Assembly: GCA_030248195.1 (NCBI GenBank)
Contig: JASAND010010844.1
Span: 1-64,000, forward strand
Direction: 5' to 3'
DNA length: 64,000 nt
Source of the DNA: Trissonchulus latispiculum
Lineage: Eukaryota > Nematoda > Enoplea > Enoplida > Ironidae
Part shown: positions 22,325 through 33,159 of the stretch, piece after piece
How positions within the stretch are numbered: the first letter of the stretch is position 1
Layout: every line of letters starts with the position of its first letter
Program-made: the position numbers and the translations under genes
The notes under the pieces: generated by a model
The model's input: only the letters and a program-made list of their open reading frames with translations
Databases searched by the model: none
What the model was told of the DNA's origin: nothing

Positions 22325-22498
22325 TATGAGTTATACAAAGCTATATATAGTTTGCTTGACATATTAGAAGATTCAAGATATATCTAGGTTTTCCCTAGAT
22401 ATAGTTAGTTATTATTAGTCTTCCGATGTGTAGCCTGATGGCTCCCTCACTGATTTTGGAATTAAAATTGTATATTTTACAACGCCTGTTTTTAAGCA
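22325..22498 (+). repeat. Putative LTR fragment, partner of 9187-9402
   Basis: Begins within the LTR at TACAAAGCTATATATAG and ends TTTTTAAGCACCATAT, like the first copy. The TGTAACG start is absent, so it is truncated at the left. Confidence 0.4.
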
Positions 22499-22519
22499 CC
22501 ATATGGAGATTTGATCCCG

Positions 22520-22812
22520 TGCTGGAGGGGGATGGCTGCAAATTCTTTGCAGCTAAAACAAATTTCGAAACATTTATTCGGAAATTTGCAGCCATCCCCT
22601 GAAGGCCCAGCAGACAACACCAACAACAAAACAACAACAGCAAGAACAGCAACAGCAACAGGCTCCTTATCCTGCTCCACCTCAACAGCAACAACAGCAG
22701 CAACAACAACTAATTCAGCACTGGGGCCCTGGTTGTGGCCTGCTACAACTCCTCAAGGATACTGGGAGTCCCCTCGCTCGCCAGGGGTTAACAGGCGAGC
22801 GGTAAGAAGATA
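22520..22812 (+). CDS. Gln-rich exon-like stretch with splice donor
   Basis: One plus frame from about 22565 reads through CAA/CAG tracts (Q5EQ5, then APYPAPP, then about Q8) into a non-repetitive tail, LIQHWGPGCGLLQLLKDTG. It meets a donor-like GTAAG at 22802. A second frame is also open as Thr/Ala repeats, so the frame choice is uncertain. Upstream, GGGGATGGCTGCAAATT is repeated inverted about 50 bp later. No family recognised. Confidence 0.3.
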
Positions 22813-22888
22813 AACTAATAAATAAAATAAAATTTCTGTTATTGCTATTGTTTGCTTTTTTCTTTTTAAAAAATTAAATCTTTCAATT

Positions 22889-23260
22889 TTGCTGCAAAAA
22901 TTCATAAAAATTCAAATTTGTCTGGTGCCAGTCGGCTCCAGTTGTCGATTTTTTGTCAAAAGAATATGGTGCAGCCGCACCAAGATCCAGCCCTCCCTCC
23001 AGAATATAGTTACGTATGTGATTTCCGAGTTTTGCAAGGAATTGACCGCCTTGGAGGGGAAACCTTTCATGGTGGAGCCAATGGGTGAGCACGAATGCCC
23101 AACAGGTAGCGTGTTCACTTCTGCTACGGCAGTAGTCTTGATGACGCCTCGGATAATTGCAGAAAGTAATTATTCAGTGCCGGTTCTTATGCCTTTCTCT
23201 CATTTAGAACAACAAAATTGGATCCGGTACTACCCCTGCAGGCGAAAGCAACTGGGTGTG
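22889..23260. other. Unresolved open frame
   Basis: A plus frame is open across 22889-23383 and runs into family B sequence at its end, so its C-terminus is not a natural one. The minus strand is also open. Neither product has a motif I recognise. Confidence 0.2.
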
Positions 23261-23261
23261 G

Positions 23262-23486
23262 TACATAGCAAAAAAAGCACCATATTTATTGAACACTACA
23301 ACGCGGAAACGAAAGTAGTTAATTTACTGTTTGAAATTCGTTATTTAAGTAATTACCTCGGTAAACTATTAATGTTTAATTAGGAGCTTATTATTTTGTT
23401 TGAAATTATTTTTGTTTATTAAAATTACTATTATTATTATTGCTTATGAAAAATTTTTGTTTAGGAGAAATTATTTTGTTTGTATA
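23262..23486 (+). repeat. Family B fragment, copy B4
   Basis: Contains AAAGCACCATATTTATTG and CGGAAACGAAAGTAGTTAA, then a short AT-rich tail leading into family U at 23487. Confidence 0.55.
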
Positions 23487-24412
23487 AAGTTTGAAAATGA
23501 GGGTACCCTGAGCTACCTGAAGGCAGCCCGGCAGGCGCTCCTGGTCCTTTGGAATTGGGTGCTGGAGGAGAGTCCCAGTGAGGTGTTCGTCCCAACCACT
23601 TAATGTTCGTCCTTTCCCCATTCATTCTTATAATTCTCATTATTCCTTCATTATTCCCTTCCTTATCATCCTCACCATACCATATCTCATCATGAATGCC
23701 TATGTCACCTTCCTGACCCTGCTGGATTTCCTCACCGGAGCCCTGGGGGACCATGGGGCAAACTGGAAGGAGCGGTGCCTGGGGGCCTTGGAAGGTGCCT
23801 ACAGGGTGTCCTGGACGCCTTTCCCCACGTTCGGACCCAACGGGGAGGAGGCTAGAAACTCTCTCCTGGTGCATTTCCTCAGGCACGGGGGAAAGTTTGA
23901 AAATGAGGGTACCCTGAGCTATCTGAAGGCAGCCCGGCAGGCGCTCCTCGTCCTTTGGAATTGGGTGCTGGAGGAGAGTCCCAGTGAGGTGGAAGGGACG
24001 ACTGAGCCCTGGGGCACCATGGGGCAAACTGGAAGGAGCGGTGCCTGGGGGCCTTGGAAGGTGCCTACAGGGTGTCCTGGACGCCTTTCCCCACGTTCGG
24101 ACCCAACGGGGGAGGAGGCCAGAAATTTCTGGCGGCCGCGGCATGGGGGAAAGTTTGAAAATGAGGGTACCCTGAGCTATCTGAAGGCAGCCCGGCAGGC
24201 GCTCCTCGTCCTTTGGAATTGGGTGCTGGAGGAGAGTCCCAGTGAGGTGGAAGGCGACGGGAAGGTGGAAATGGAGGCCCGCCATATTTTCCTTACGGGC
24301 CTCGATGGATTTGGTTTGGGGGACAGCCACCAGGTGGTCCGGGTCAAATTGGAGGGATGGCTGGAATATCCCTATCTCCGCTGTTTCCTCCCTAGGGAGA
24401 ACGGCGAGGAGG
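23487..24412 (+). pseudogene. Family U ORF array, second locus
   Basis: A 5'-truncated unit (23487-23585) is followed by the shared leader and an ATG at 23692. A core then runs to about 23995, and a second tandem core is altered by CTGGCGGCCGCGGCATGG at about 24128-24146. The plus frame stays open for 315 codons to 24525, but the second unit is read partly out of its native frame. The right end is the same U/B junction as at 12248, so this locus and 10811-13720 are copies of one composite. Confidence 0.6.
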
Positions 24413-25500
24413 CTTTAAGCACCACATTTATTGTTCATTACAACGCGGAAATGAAAGTAGTTAAGGTACTGTTTGAAAGTCGTTATTTAATTAATTACTC
24501 CAGTAAACTATCAATGTTTAATTAGGAGCTTATTATTATTATTATTATTATTATTACATATATATAACTGAAATGGAAAATTTAAAAAGGTTAAAAATTG
24601 TTTTCTGAGTTCCCTAAAGCTTGCACTGTGAAAAACTTGTGTGAAAACAATATTTCAAAACGGAAACGGAATGAGGTGAGTTATAACCTCTAATTACAAG
24701 AATATTATTAAAATACTCAGGTGGAATTCTCAGCATGCTAAACCTCCCCCTTTTGCTATGCCATAATTTGCCATGCTCCCAGAAAGGAGGAAAAATTTAG
24801 CACTGGGTAAATAGTAGCATACGACACCGGGCCGGTCCGGATAGAAACTCGAAAGTATCAAGCGCCAGTGCCCATCTCTATTTCCTAGATTGTTTCATAA
24901 ACGCTCGGAAAATTTGTTAAGTCGGTGGGACTAAATGCCTTACTAGTTCTCACTAATCAAGACATGCGCATTAGTAGAATTTGTTTGAACTATTCTAAAT
25001 TTAGATTTCTCGTAGGCGTTTCTATCGGCTTTCTAATTCCATCTCTTACGTTGCTATGCAAGAAACTATTTCAACTTTCACAGCCGCTGTATCAGGCTTT
25101 CTCTTTCTGTCAACAGCTGGTGTAACTGCGATCACAGCTATTTCAGTCTACTTGGAAGAAACCATGATCAGTCCGAATGAAATCGTAGAGAGCAGCCATG
25201 ACGAATATCGCTATTATTGTATTCTAAATCCATCCAATTTCCGGCTAGTTAAATTTGAATGCGAGTTGTCCACAAAAAAAGGCAGTGAAATTTATCTAAA
25301 CCCAAGAAAGCAGCCCAAACTCTATTCGCCCAAACGGTCCAAATTGCCAAAACGATGATTTGGAATTGATCAGTTGCTGCCAAAATATCACGCGGAAACG
25401 AAAGTAGTTAAGGTATTGTTTGAAATTCCTTAGCTAAGATACTGTTTGAAATTCGTTAATTAGTTGCTTTGGTAAACTATTAATTTTATAAAAAATATTA
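24413..25500 (+). repeat. Family B repeat, copy B5
   Basis: Full landmark order, including a short TTA array at 24529-24556 and a nearly intact two-TM ORF at 24964-25358. Confidence 0.7.
24964..25358 (+). pseudogene. Small two-membrane-segment ORF of family B, one frame shift
   Basis: ATG at 24964. The protein starts MRISRICLNYSKFRFLVG, passes a first hydrophobic segment (VSIGFLIPSLTLLC), then a second (GFLFLSTAGVTAITAISVYL). It ends with a hydrophilic domain carrying EETMISPNEIVESSHDEY and LNPSNFRLV, and stops after SKLPKR. One A is missing near 25061 relative to B3, which shifts the frame between the two segments. About 130 residues when intact. The same organisation appears in at least four copies. 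Function unknown. Confidence 0.45.
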
Positions 25501-26145
25501 GCTTTTAATGCGGATACACATTTTCGTAGCTGTACCGTACGCCACATAACTTATTAGTTATTATTTATTTATTATCTTAAATAACAAATGTTTGATGAGA
25601 ATGTACGCACTTTCAAACCTTCAAAAACTTGAAAGATGTAAACAAATTAAATATTTAGTTTAGTATAAGCCTTCATGCTAAACTTACAACTTTAGCTTAA
25701 AATCTCGCAATCAGCATCTTTAAAAGCACCTGAAAGTAAATCATTCAACAAAATCGATGACAAAAACGTTAAAACCCTGAATAAACCAGCAACAACTTTT
25801 AATAAACCAAACTGGTGTATGTATGAATGCTATGAGTACAAGTGTCCCAAATTGATGGTCACTGAAAGTAATTAAATTCAAATGCAAGATACTTTGTTAT
25901 ATGGATTTGTTGTATTTGTTGAATATGAAGAATTCAATTAACTGATTCAACACAATTTGACCTAAGTTTTATTGCAATTCATTTTTATGAATTAAAGCTA
26001 CAAAAAACAGCAGGTTTGGCATCGAATGACACGAATGACATCGATTCGACTATTAACTGGTAAGAAATAAAACGAAGAATTGTTTGAATTATTCTTAAGT
26101 GGCAACCAAAAGTTTTGGACCGTGTGTTGCTAACTTCACAGTCGC
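25501..26145. other. AT-rich stretch without recognised features
   Basis: No ORF, repeat or inverted-terminal structure seen. Confidence 0.4.
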
Positions 26146-26149
26146 TCTG

Positions 26150-26405
26150 AAAGCTGGTGCAAATCTTCCACCGGGGGAAGTTTTGCACCGGTGCAAAACT
26201 TCCGGGGGGGAAGACTTGCACCGGTGCAAAACTTCCGGGAGACGATTTGCACGGGGAAAGATTTGCACCTTGACACCGGAAATTTGGTTAAAAATTTGTA
26301 GGGTACCCGCCAGTGCTCGGGTACCCGGTTAGTACCGCAATTACCCGACATAGGGCTTCATGGGTACCCGGGTCCAAATTTTTGGACCCGTACCCATGCC
26401 TAATA
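26150..26405. repeat. Palindrome cluster and GGGTACCCG repeats
   Basis: 26176-26203 is a perfect 28-bp palindrome with half-site GGAAGTTTTGCACC. 26209-26236 repeats it with one mismatch, and more GATTTGCACC words flank them. 26297-26401 is built of GGGTACCCGG words and ends GTACCCATGCCTA, an hAT-like end; a similar word (TAGGCATGGGAACGGG) starts at 27635. No matching partner or target duplication found. Confidence 0.55.
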
Positions 26406-26487
26406 CTTTATTTCAGCAGGTATTCCGTTGAATGGAGGAAAGGGTTCCCCCCTACTCAGTCAAAGGCATAATATTAACCTGACTTAA

Positions 26488-27211
26488 GGGGGGGGGGGTC
26501 CATTTTTGGGCCATTTTTTCGAGTTTCTCCGATTTCGCTGATTTTCACATATTTTATTGTCCAAATGGTATATTTTAACGAGTCTTTAAAATCAAAGTCG
26601 TAGCTCTTACGGTTGTCGAGTAATTTCACCTCAAAGTTGAGATTTCATGTGTTAAACATAGGTAATTTAAAAAGTTCTCACTTTTTCGCGTGCGCCAAAA
26701 AGATCTCCCGACAAACGTTGGTGAATCTGGACAAATTACACATTAAAACAACGCTAAAATGTTAAACTGCGGTACCCAGAAATTAGAATTTTAATTTAGT
26801 CCTTTAAATTTTTTAATTATTTTTTAAATTGTTAAAATCTGACTTGATGCTCAAATCGTTTTAAATTTCAATCCTTTAAAAATTAATTAAAACATTTTAA
26901 AGGCCTAATTTTAAATTCTAATTCCAGGGTACCGCAGTTTAACATTTCAGCGTTATTTTAATGTATAATTTGTCCAGATTCACCAATGTTTGTCGGGAGA
27001 TCTTTTTGGCGCAAGCGAAAAAGTGACAACTTTTTAAATTTCCTATGTTTAACACATGAAATCTCAACTTTGAGGTGAAATTACTCGACAACCGCAATAG
27101 TTACGACTTTAATTTTAAAACTCGTTAAAATATACCATTTGGACAATAACATATGTGAAAATCAGCGAGATCGGAGAAAGTCGAAAAAATGGCCCAAAAA
27201 TGGACCCCCCC
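26488..27211. mobile_element. 724-bp foldback element flanked by TTAA
   Basis: Arms of about 310 bp are inverted repeats of each other. The outer ends are G-run then TCCATTTTTGGGCCATTTTT and its complement; the inner ends are GGTACC near TTAAACTGC. TTAA flanks both sides (26484-26487 and 27212-27215), the piggyBac-type target. No ORF. Confidence 0.75.
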
Positions 27212-27408
27212 TTAAGCTCTTCAATTACACTAAGAAAATTAAAAAATTACAACCATGTTCCTTTATCCTCTACTAAAATTTTATACGACTGAGTTGAGCA
27301 GTGCTTTGCTTTGCAACTTAGCTTCTACGACTTTCAAAATCTTGGAGCTGCCATGACTTTAACTTACAACTTGCTTAATAATTTGCGCTAATATGATCCT
27401 TTGGAGAT

Positions 27409-28987
27409 GATTTCGATCTAAACATTAATCACAACTCATTAAGAGAAATTTGCCAATTGCCCGAAGATGACATAGAAAGATTGCTGTCCATGCCAGAAAC
27501 TTTTGTGGGTACGAAAGAACTGAGAGTGTACCGGATCATTTTATCTGCATATTGCTTGCAGCACCAAGTCAATGTTCAGCTTGTTGCCTCTGCAATAATC
27601 CACATCATAGAATACAATCTGGAAGGTATGTTCTAGGCATGGGAACGGGTAGTCGGGTGCCCGACGGGTACCCGGGTAACCGAAAATTTTCGGGTACCGG
27701 GTCCTGCTTTGGGTACCCGATATTCAGTTAAAACCGGAAAAAACGGATAAAACTGGATTAAGTGGAGTGAAGATTTTTGGGTCAGAAAATTTTCAACCAC
27801 GGAAAAACTTTTTCAGGTTATATAAAATTTTACTATAGATTTTACAACTGAAAAACGATGTAATAGGAGAAAGAGAAATATATTATTTTTGATATTTTTC
27901 AAACATTTTATAATTGTCTATTTTTAATTTTGCTTTTAAAATATTAATTTTTCTTTGTTCCAATGATTTTTGGATGCAAATGATGATGATTTTCAAATGA
28001 TGATGATTCAAATGACAATGATGAAAATTTTGTATTGGAATAATATCATGTTTAAGCCGATGAATTAATTAAAACTTAAAATTTACAAGATCTACAGGAT
28101 ACTAGATACAAGTCTACTTTAGCTGTTTATAAGCTAAATTATGAACTCTGAAAAAAACGATCCCACATTGTTTCGACATTCAGTTGACATTCAGGCGTAC
28201 ACATGCGTGGAGCATGCCGAATGGCAAAAATTTTGTTAATTTTAATTTTCAAAAATTTGAAAATCGCCGTTTTTAACTATTGCTACTTTTAGAACCGACA
28301 AAATCGATTGTCGTGAAATAGAAACATTTTCACGATTTTGCACTGAGTCGAAAACATGCCCATGCCCAATTTCATCTTGATTGTAACAGTTTTGCGTCTT
28401 CCATTTGGATCAAAAGTCGTCTTAATGCACAAAGTCTGAGCAACTCCAACTTAGTATCCGCCTTCTTAAGTTCTTGTTTTCGACAACGTCTGATGGCTTT
28501 CCATGTTTTAGGAATTCCGGAACATACGCTCTCTCAAATATTCGCTTGTGTAGATCAAGCAGCTGGTATTAAGATCCTAAATGAAGTTTTTAACATAAAC
28601 CTATTCCAGGAAGATCGGAAAGGTGCGGCCAGAACAATTGTATTGGCTGCAAAACATTTTAGTTTTGACCTTGGGTCCAGAAAACCCAACTGGAATAAAT
28701 GGACCAAAAGCAACATCTATGGGGACAAACTGAAGGACATAGCCAGTGAAATGATCCGTCTCCTTGGAATGCAAGAAACTACGGCGAACGTTGGATACAA
28801 CCTCTTCGGTTTGATTTCAAGATCCACCAATAGAAATAGAACTCTTGAGAGTCCTTCAAGCAGCGATATAAAAGAAAAGCTAGCAAGAGTCGAAGACAGT
28901 CTAGCGTCATTGAGAATTCAGCAAGATCAAATCCTGAGCGCAATATGTGTACTCAAAGATTCAGTGGATAATATCAGTGTTTTATAA
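27409..28987 (+). CDS. Spliced gene of unknown function, at least two exons
   Basis: Exon A (about 27409-27625) encodes words such as LREICQLPEDDIERLLSMPE and LVASAIIHIIEYNLE. It ends at a donor, GAAG then GTATGT (GT at 27626-27627), in phase 1. Exon B starts after CATGTTTTAG (AG at 28510-28511) at 28512, and the split Gly codon joins in frame. It continues IPEHTLSQIFACVDQAAG to a stop at 28987. The C-terminus (SDIKEKLARVEDSLASLRIQ) looks like a short coiled coil. The 886-bp intron holds a TAGGCATGGG repeat. The 5' boundary of exon A is uncertain, and more exons may lie upstream, beyond the TTAA element. No family recognised. Confidence 0.6.
27635..28375. repeat. Intron-borne repeat with GGGTACCCGG words
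   Basis: Begins TAGGCATGGGAACGGGTAG and ends near ATGCCCATGCCCA, a loose inverted pair suggesting a decayed hAT-like element. It lies wholly inside the intron. No clear 8-bp duplication. Confidence 0.35.
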
Positions 28988-29489
28988 ATTTTAGAAGTAA
29001 ATGTCAGCATCTTTGCTGTACAGATTCATTCGGTCCTATTTCTTGCTCAGACCAGAATCATGCACAGCGGGTACCGGATATATTTTTCAAGCCTACCCTA
29101 AGAAAGGCCCGTAGTTTCCCGTGCCAAGTCCTCATCATGGAAAAAAATTGGAGTATAAATTTTCAGCTAAACATTTAAAACAGCAAGCTTTCCACCCAAG
29201 TGGCACATAAAATTGATAAAATAGCTTAGTTGTAAGACAGAAACCAAGATGATTATTATTACGGTTATTTTCGGTGTTTTCCACTATTGAGATGACGCTT
29301 ACTATGTTATAGGAGGCTCGCCTTGGTCCAAAGTCGATAGTTCCGGATATCGACCACCTTTCACACACACAATATAGCCCTTGTTCTGAAACAAAGAGAA
29401 AATGTATTTGATATAGCGAGCATAAAGACAACATTGTTGTCCAGAAATGACAATGTTCAGAAAAGAAGTCTATCCAAAATTACTACCAC

Positions 29490-30239
29490 ATGTTAAGGTC
29501 TTGGTTGATTTATATTATCCTTTCCCATTCATTCTTATCATTCTTATTATTCTTTCATTATTCCCATCCTCAGCATCCTCACCATACCATATCTCATCAT
29601 GAATGCCTATGTCACCTTCCTGACCCTGCTGGATTTCCTCACCGGAGCCCTGGCGGACCATGGGGCAAACTGGAAGGAGCGGTGCCTGGGGGCCCTGGAA
29701 GTTGCCTACGGGGTGTCCTGGACGCCTTTCCCCACGTTCGGGCCCAACGGGAAGGAGGCCAGAAACGCTCTCCTGGTGGATTTCCTCAGGCACGGGGGAG
29801 AGTTTGAAAATGGGGGTATCCTGAGCTACCTGAAGGCAGCCCGGCAGGCGCTCCTGATCCTTTAGAATTGGGTGCTGGAGGAAGGTCCCAGTGAGGTGGA
29901 AGGCGACGGGAAGGTGGAAATAAGGCCCGCCATATTTTCCTTACGGGCCTCGATGGATTTGGTTTGGGGGACAGCCACCAGGTGGTCCGGGTCAAATTGG
30001 AGGGATGGCTGGAATATCCCTATCTCCGCTGGGTCCTCCCTTGGGAGAACGGCGAGGATGAAGAGGAAACTCTTCAGGCTCCGTCGTACGATGCCAAGGA
30101 GAGAGACACATGGGAGCTACCCCAGGAGAATTGGGATGGACCTCTCCCACCTGTGACATGGTACGCCAGACGGGTGGGCACCATAAAGCGGAAGGTGGTG
30201 GTGGTGGACATGCCCCCGTGGTTGGGCCCCACTTCATGA
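29490..30239 (+). pseudogene. Family U ORF, single most complete copy, two lesions
   Basis: Leader, then ATG at 29599. The core reads as in other copies (WKERCLGALEVAYGVSW, FGPNGKEARNALLVDFLRH), but a Trp codon has become TAG at 29863-29865, and one base is lost near 29921. Beyond the lesions the C-terminus is preserved only here: VRVKLEGWLEYPYLRWV, an acidic stretch (ENGEDEEETLQAPSYD), WELPQENWDGPLPPV and KRKVVVVDMPPWLGPTS before the stop. The intact ancestor would be about 210-215 residues with a basic, Pro-containing tail. Downstream, 30300-30440 is TA-rich. No known family; gag-like or capsid-like is a guess. Confidence 0.5.
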
Positions 30240-30439
30240 CGTGCTATTGCACGGATTTTGAAATCACACGATCAGTGTGACTGGACAGGTGACGGGCCCA
30301 GACAGTTGGATTTGGCTGGCAGTGGACTGGTGACGTTTTGTATATTATATATATATATATAATGTAACTGTACATATTGTGTTTTGTGCTTATATACTTG
30401 TTTACTCCAACAATACAGCGCATTTTATGACGCCTTTGT

Positions 30440-30866
30440 ATATTTCATAAGTCGGAGCACACTAGGTATAAATTAGGTCCCACATTTTTTAAAATGTTGA
30501 ATTAGTTTACCTTTCTTCCTGATCAGCCACGTAGCGGAACAAAAGCAGCCAAAGGATATGGAACCAACGTTTCAAAATCAGCATTGTTGGGCTAAAAGAA
30601 ATAAAACACTTGTAAATAATAGATTTGGGAATTATAGCTTTATTAATCTTCCTTTGACAGTCTCAACTTTACTTTTGGAAGCTAAAGTGCAATGGATTTA
30701 ATAGTTCCGAAATCGTTTCATGAATGTAATTTTCTTTCTTTCTTTTATCAAAACAAAAATTAAGCCTTCCTAATTCTGACATTACAACAACACCGTGCCT
30801 GGAAAGGCTAACGTTGAAAGTATCAAGCCAATGTTCATCAAACTTTGCAAATTAGGTGAGACTAGA
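30440..30866. other. Intergenic stretch merging into family B
   Basis: No gene seen. 30815-30866 carries the family B word GAAAGTATCAAGCCAATG. Confidence 0.35.
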
Positions 30867-30874
30867 CCCCTTAC

Positions 30875-31073
30875 CAAACATGTGCAGGAGGGGAAGTTCT
30901 GGGGGGGGGGGTGAAGGGCGGCCGAAGGCCGCCGAAAAGCCGGATTTTTCCGGTTTTTTACTGGAAAAATCTGGATTCTGGGGGGGGGGGTGAGGGACCC
31001 CTATGGGGGGGGGGTGAGCTCAGGTCTGGGGGGTGAAAACCCCCCCCCCCCCCCCACCCCAAGCACACGTATG
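30875..31073. mobile_element. 199-bp hAT-like MITE with exact 8-bp duplication
   Basis: Inserted in a family B copy. CCCCTTAC flanks both sides (30867-30874 and 31074-31081). The ends CAAACATGTGC and its loose inverse (CATACGTGTGC on the other strand) are short imperfect termini. The interior is G- and C-homopolymer rich with two hairpins (GGCGGCC around GAA; AGCCGGATTTTTCC and its partner). No ORF. The 8-bp duplication suggests the hAT superfamily. Confidence 0.7.
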
Positions 31074-31100
31074 CCCCTTACTAGAGGACTCACTAACAGA

Positions 31101-31592
31101 CATGTTTTTTGTAGAACTTGTTCGAATTATTCAAAGTTTAGATTTCTTGCAGGCGTGCCGATTGCTTTTCTTATCCCATCACTGACGTTATTGTGCCGGG
31201 AACCTACTTCAGCGTCCACTATAACGGTGTCAACCTTTCTCTTTTTGTCTCCAGTTAGCATAACAGCAATTACTGCCATCTTAATTTACTTGGAAGAAAC
31301 TATGATCAGTCCAAACGAAATTGTTGTGAGCGACCATAACGGATATACATATTTTCCTCTTCTAAATCCTACGAATTTCCACCTAATAATTCGAATGAGA
31401 ATTATTAAGGGAAGCCACACGCTGGCCGATGGCTGTGAAATTTATTTGAACCCAAGAGAGCAAGCAAAGCTTTCCATTCGACCTAATGGGCCACAGTGCC
31501 AAAACGATGAGCTTAAGCTCACTAGTTTCTGTCAAAATATAAATGCGGAAAAAAGTGATCAAGGTACTGCTTCGAATACATTGTTTAATTAA
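31101..31592 (+). CDS. Two-membrane-segment ORF of family B, uninterrupted copy
   Basis: Open frame with no internal stop. NYSKFRFLAGVPIAFLIPSL leads into a first hydrophobic segment, and VSTFLFLSPVSITAITAILI forms the second. Then come EETMISPNEIVVSDHNGY, LNPTNFHLIIRMRIIKG, a YLNPREQAKLSI motif and a stop at 31592. The ancestral ATG is out of frame by one base, so a native start is not certain; the frame is open upstream into the MITE. The conserved sites across copies (EETMISPNEIV, LNPTNF, NPR) suggest it once was a protein. Function unknown. Confidence 0.45.
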   Translation, partial: HVFCRTCSNYSKFRFLAGVPIAFLIPSLTLLCREPTSASTITVSTFLFLSPVSITAITAILIYLEETMISPNEIVVSDHNGYTYFPLLNPTNFHLIIRMRIIKGSHTLADGCEIYLNPREQAKLSIRPNGPQCQNDELKLTSFCQNINAEKSDQGTASNTLFN

Positions 31593-31654
31593 TTAATTTG
31601 CTAAAATCTTTATAATTATTGTGAGCTTATATCAATCCTATTATTTCGGTTTTA

Positions 31655-32900
31655 AAAATTACGTGTATTAGCGTACCCCTCCTCCTGAGATCTCGGAGGG
31701 GGTCCGCTTAGCGTTGTTAAGCATGTGTTTATGCGAATGAACTAAAATGCATTTGATAGGCTGCTTATTTACCGTAATCCTTATAAGAGCATTTCAGTTT
31801 GATCGCATATAAACACACGCTTAAGGTGCTGGTATCTTCTTGTGCAGTGCTTTTGTGGTGTTTTTGCGAAACGCTATAACTTTCGCAATTTTGGGAGTTG
31901 GAAAGTGCTTTATACCTCGTTTTAAAGCTTATAAGCTGCACATTCACATGAGCTTACAAAACTAGCAAAATTAGCAAAAACTTGCAAAAATGTCTGACAT
32001 GCTGGCATATGACCGGTTGCATATAGACCAAAAATTTTTGAACTTCGATTTCTCAAAACTGCAGAATCAGTCAAAATTTCTTCTTGTGCCATGATATGAA
32101 GGACATGTGGGCCGAGGGACATTTTTTTGGATTTGGCTCAACAAGACTCAATACTCCAGAAAAACCGGCAAACGTGCGATGACACGAAATTTCGCAACTT
32201 TGTACTCAGTTTTCTCGCAACTGCAGACGTTTTAGCTCAAACCGAGAAAAATGTTCCTCCGCAATAGCGCGAGTTTTCATTCCACCAATAATCACGCGAA
32301 TCCATTGGGTAGTTTTTGAGAAATCGATGTTCAAAGCAAAATAATTGCAGTTTTGCTAAATTGGTTTTTCGGCGAATACTCTGGCCTAAAGCAACGAACT
32401 CCAGCCAATGGGTATTGATAAAATGCGCAATTGGACGATGTATCGATTGAGTATAAATAAGCCGAAATTGTTTGTAAGATTTGGCAGGAATTTTGAAAAA
32501 ACCGATTTCTTCAAAAATGGTCATTTTTTGTCCCCAAAAATCGTTTTTGGCTTATACTGCCGTAACCGTTGGAGATAGCTTAAAGGTTGTAAAAGCAAAA
32601 ATGTTCATTTTGGAGCCCTCTTTCCAGCCATAACAACCAATCTGATGTATCGACTACGTACTGAGAGAATAATGATAAAAACCAAAACTTTCTTAACTTT
32701 ACACCTAAAAATCCGAGACTGGTCCCAGAATCTAAAAGAGCAGGAAATAGTATATTTGGAAAGTTTCGTCCACTTTCATAAAGAATTGAAGCCTATAGCG
32801 TCGAATTTACACAAAGCGATACCAGAACCTTAACAACGCTAAGCGGGACCCCCTCCAAGATCTCAGGGGGGGGGGGGTACGGTAATACGCGTAATTTTGA
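31655..32900. mobile_element. Inverted-repeat element split by a TTAA element
   Basis: The left arm (ACGTGTATTAGCGTACCCC, then GGTCCGCTTAGCGTTG) is repeated inverted at 32835-32900 (CAACGCTAAGCGGGACCCCC, then the complement of the outer part). The inner part is interrupted at a TTAA by the element at 31825-32829. Related to the hairpin at 3950-3990. Confidence 0.6.
31825..32829. mobile_element. TTAA-flanked element T2, 1005 bp
   Basis: TTAA at 31821-31824 and 32830-32833. Termini GGTGCTGGTATC and its inverse (GGTTCTGGTATCG on the minus strand). Homologous over its length, in opposite orientation, to T3 at 62542-63588. Frames in T2 and T3 are not conserved with each other, so it is non-coding. 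Confidence 0.75.
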
Positions 32901-33110
32901 CATAAGGTAGGCGATTAGCCAATCAGATGCATTTTAGTTCAAACGCATATAACACATGATGAACAATGGTAAGTGGGACCCCTCCCCCGAGATTGCGGCC
33001 TTAATGTACCGAGCAGCTCGCAGCCCGTTTCTATTAGGAAGAGCCAAGCTTCCCACTCTTCCTCTATTATATACTCTTGGTTTCGGCCTCAATGCAAATT
33101 CAAATTTCCA
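32875..33110. repeat. Dispersed repeat module, inverted partner of 3770-4010
   Basis: Carries GGCGATTAGCCAATCAGATG, GGAAGAGCCAAGCTTCCCAC and a CTATTATATACTCTTGG end. Same order as the first copy in reverse. Confidence 0.55.
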
Positions 33111-33159
33111 CAGGTCACTGCTTAGTAGTCACGTCCACGAGTACAAGAGATGAGTAGAC

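Noticed and set aside
26297..27650. A single hAT element from TAGGGTACCC to the intron repeat
   Set aside because: The ends do not pair as one element, and no 8-bp duplication was found.
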